Shown here piece by piece: positions 63,625 to 64,000 of a stretch of DNA of 64,000 nt. The stretch is from NCBI RefSeq assembly GCF_013140855.1, contig NZ_JABBPG010000001.1:868001-932000 (forward strand), in the 5' to 3' direction. The notes beneath the pieces are model-generated. The model saw nothing but the letters and a program-made list of their open reading frames with translations. It was not told where the DNA came from and did not search any database. Both the position numbers and the translations under genes were made by a program. How positions within the stretch are numbered: position 1 is the first letter of the stretch; each line of letters begins with the position of its first letter. The stretch is from Pseudoalteromonas caenipelagi (GTDB taxonomy: Bacteria > Pseudomonadota > Gammaproteobacteria > Enterobacterales > Alteromonadaceae).

Positions 63625-64000
63625 CCTATTTAGTCTATGCGTTTAAAGCTGCAGATATCGCTTGTCTGCGGCTTTAATCAGGTTATTCCCGACGTTAAAG
63701 ACCTTAGCGCCAAACCAAATAACCCTTCTATTTATAAAAGCGGTTGTTTTAAAATCGCATAGCTTGATAACTTCCCAGACCACCATTTACTTAACCATTT
63801 GATTTGATCGTTTTGTCATTTAATGTCGTCAATATATTGTGTGATATGAGAGAATAAATGTGCTTTTCCATGAGGCTGTGAATATAAAACCAGTTGGCTA
63901 ACGCAGCTACATTAGCGTTTATAAAATTTATCGTTTAGCCGTTATTAACCCGCCTTTCGTGGCAATACTATAACACTGACGCGTATTACCTTTTTGATAA
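63625..64000. other. Gene-free end of the window
   Basis: A hairpin (AAAGC-T-GCAGA with TCTGC-G-GCTTT) at 63645-63675 could end the Tim44-like transcript. The rest, 63676-64000, has no convincing frame on either strand. It is AT-rich and may be a promoter region for a gene beyond the window. Confidence 0.5.

Overview
The window reads as chromosomal DNA of a marine gammaproteobacterium of the Alteromonadales, most like Pseudoalteromonas. This is inferred from gene content, not from a database search: a Vibrio-type MotY beside RNase T, fabB divergent from mnmC, an Entner-Doudoroff edd-eda-gap operon, YfcL/EpmC, fadI-fadJ, a tmRNA with tag ANDDNYALAA, many TonB-dependent receptors and Cache-type chemoreceptors. 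Base composition is moderately AT-rich. No tRNA, rRNA, insertion sequence, CRISPR array or integrase was seen.

Layout. 1-1.6 kb: 3' part of a copper-type TonB receptor. 1.7-8.4 kb: a DUF3820 gene, then a minus-strand metal-uptake operon (DUF4856 cadherin-like lipoprotein, imelysin-family lipoprotein, FecA-like receptor, then a sterol-desaturase-type hydroxylase behind a terminator). Its promoter carries a good Fur-box match over the -35. 8.6-11.1 kb: divergent ilvY/ilvC. 11.4-15.6 kb: a chemoreceptor, a TPR lipoprotein and an M28 peptidase. 15.5-23 kb: housekeeping genes (GIY-YIG protein, bamE, rnfH, ratA, smpB, fabB, mnmC, motY, rnt). 23.1-26.8 kb: edd-eda-gap, with two identical LacI-type palindromes at the promoter. 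27.2-36 kb: a FapA/DUF342 protein, ssrA, a Tsx/OmpK-like porin, a periplasmic binding protein, a second chemoreceptor and an M1 aminopeptidase.

36-41 kb is the least orderly part and looks accessory: a trypsin-like lipoprotein, a gene wrecked by three frameshifts, tandem 15-bp repeats, two divergent HTH regulators around a palindrome, a cyclophilin with a GlyGly-CTERM-like tail, and two unannotated small ORFs. 41-54 kb: AbgT transporter, HDOD protein, an NRAMP-like carrier lacking the DPGN motif, a TPR-TonB protein, yfcL, an ATP-NAD kinase, epmC, a diguanylate cyclase gene interrupted by two in-frame TAA codons, and fadIJ with a FadR-like palindrome. 54.4-63.6 kb: a tightly packed MoxR-DUF58-DUF4381-VWA-VWA/TPR-BatD operon, followed by an ECF sigma factor, a DUF3379 protein and a Tim44-like protein.

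The strongest leads are the Fur-boxed imelysin/DUF4856 operon, with an imelysin variant lacking the motif histidine; the doubly nonsense-mutated GGDEF gene; the frameshifted pseudogene; the small membrane protein at 40.5 kb; and the Bat operon whose VWA/TPR protein carries about fifteen 18-bp repeats. Nothing in the window proves a wholly new defence or biosynthetic system.
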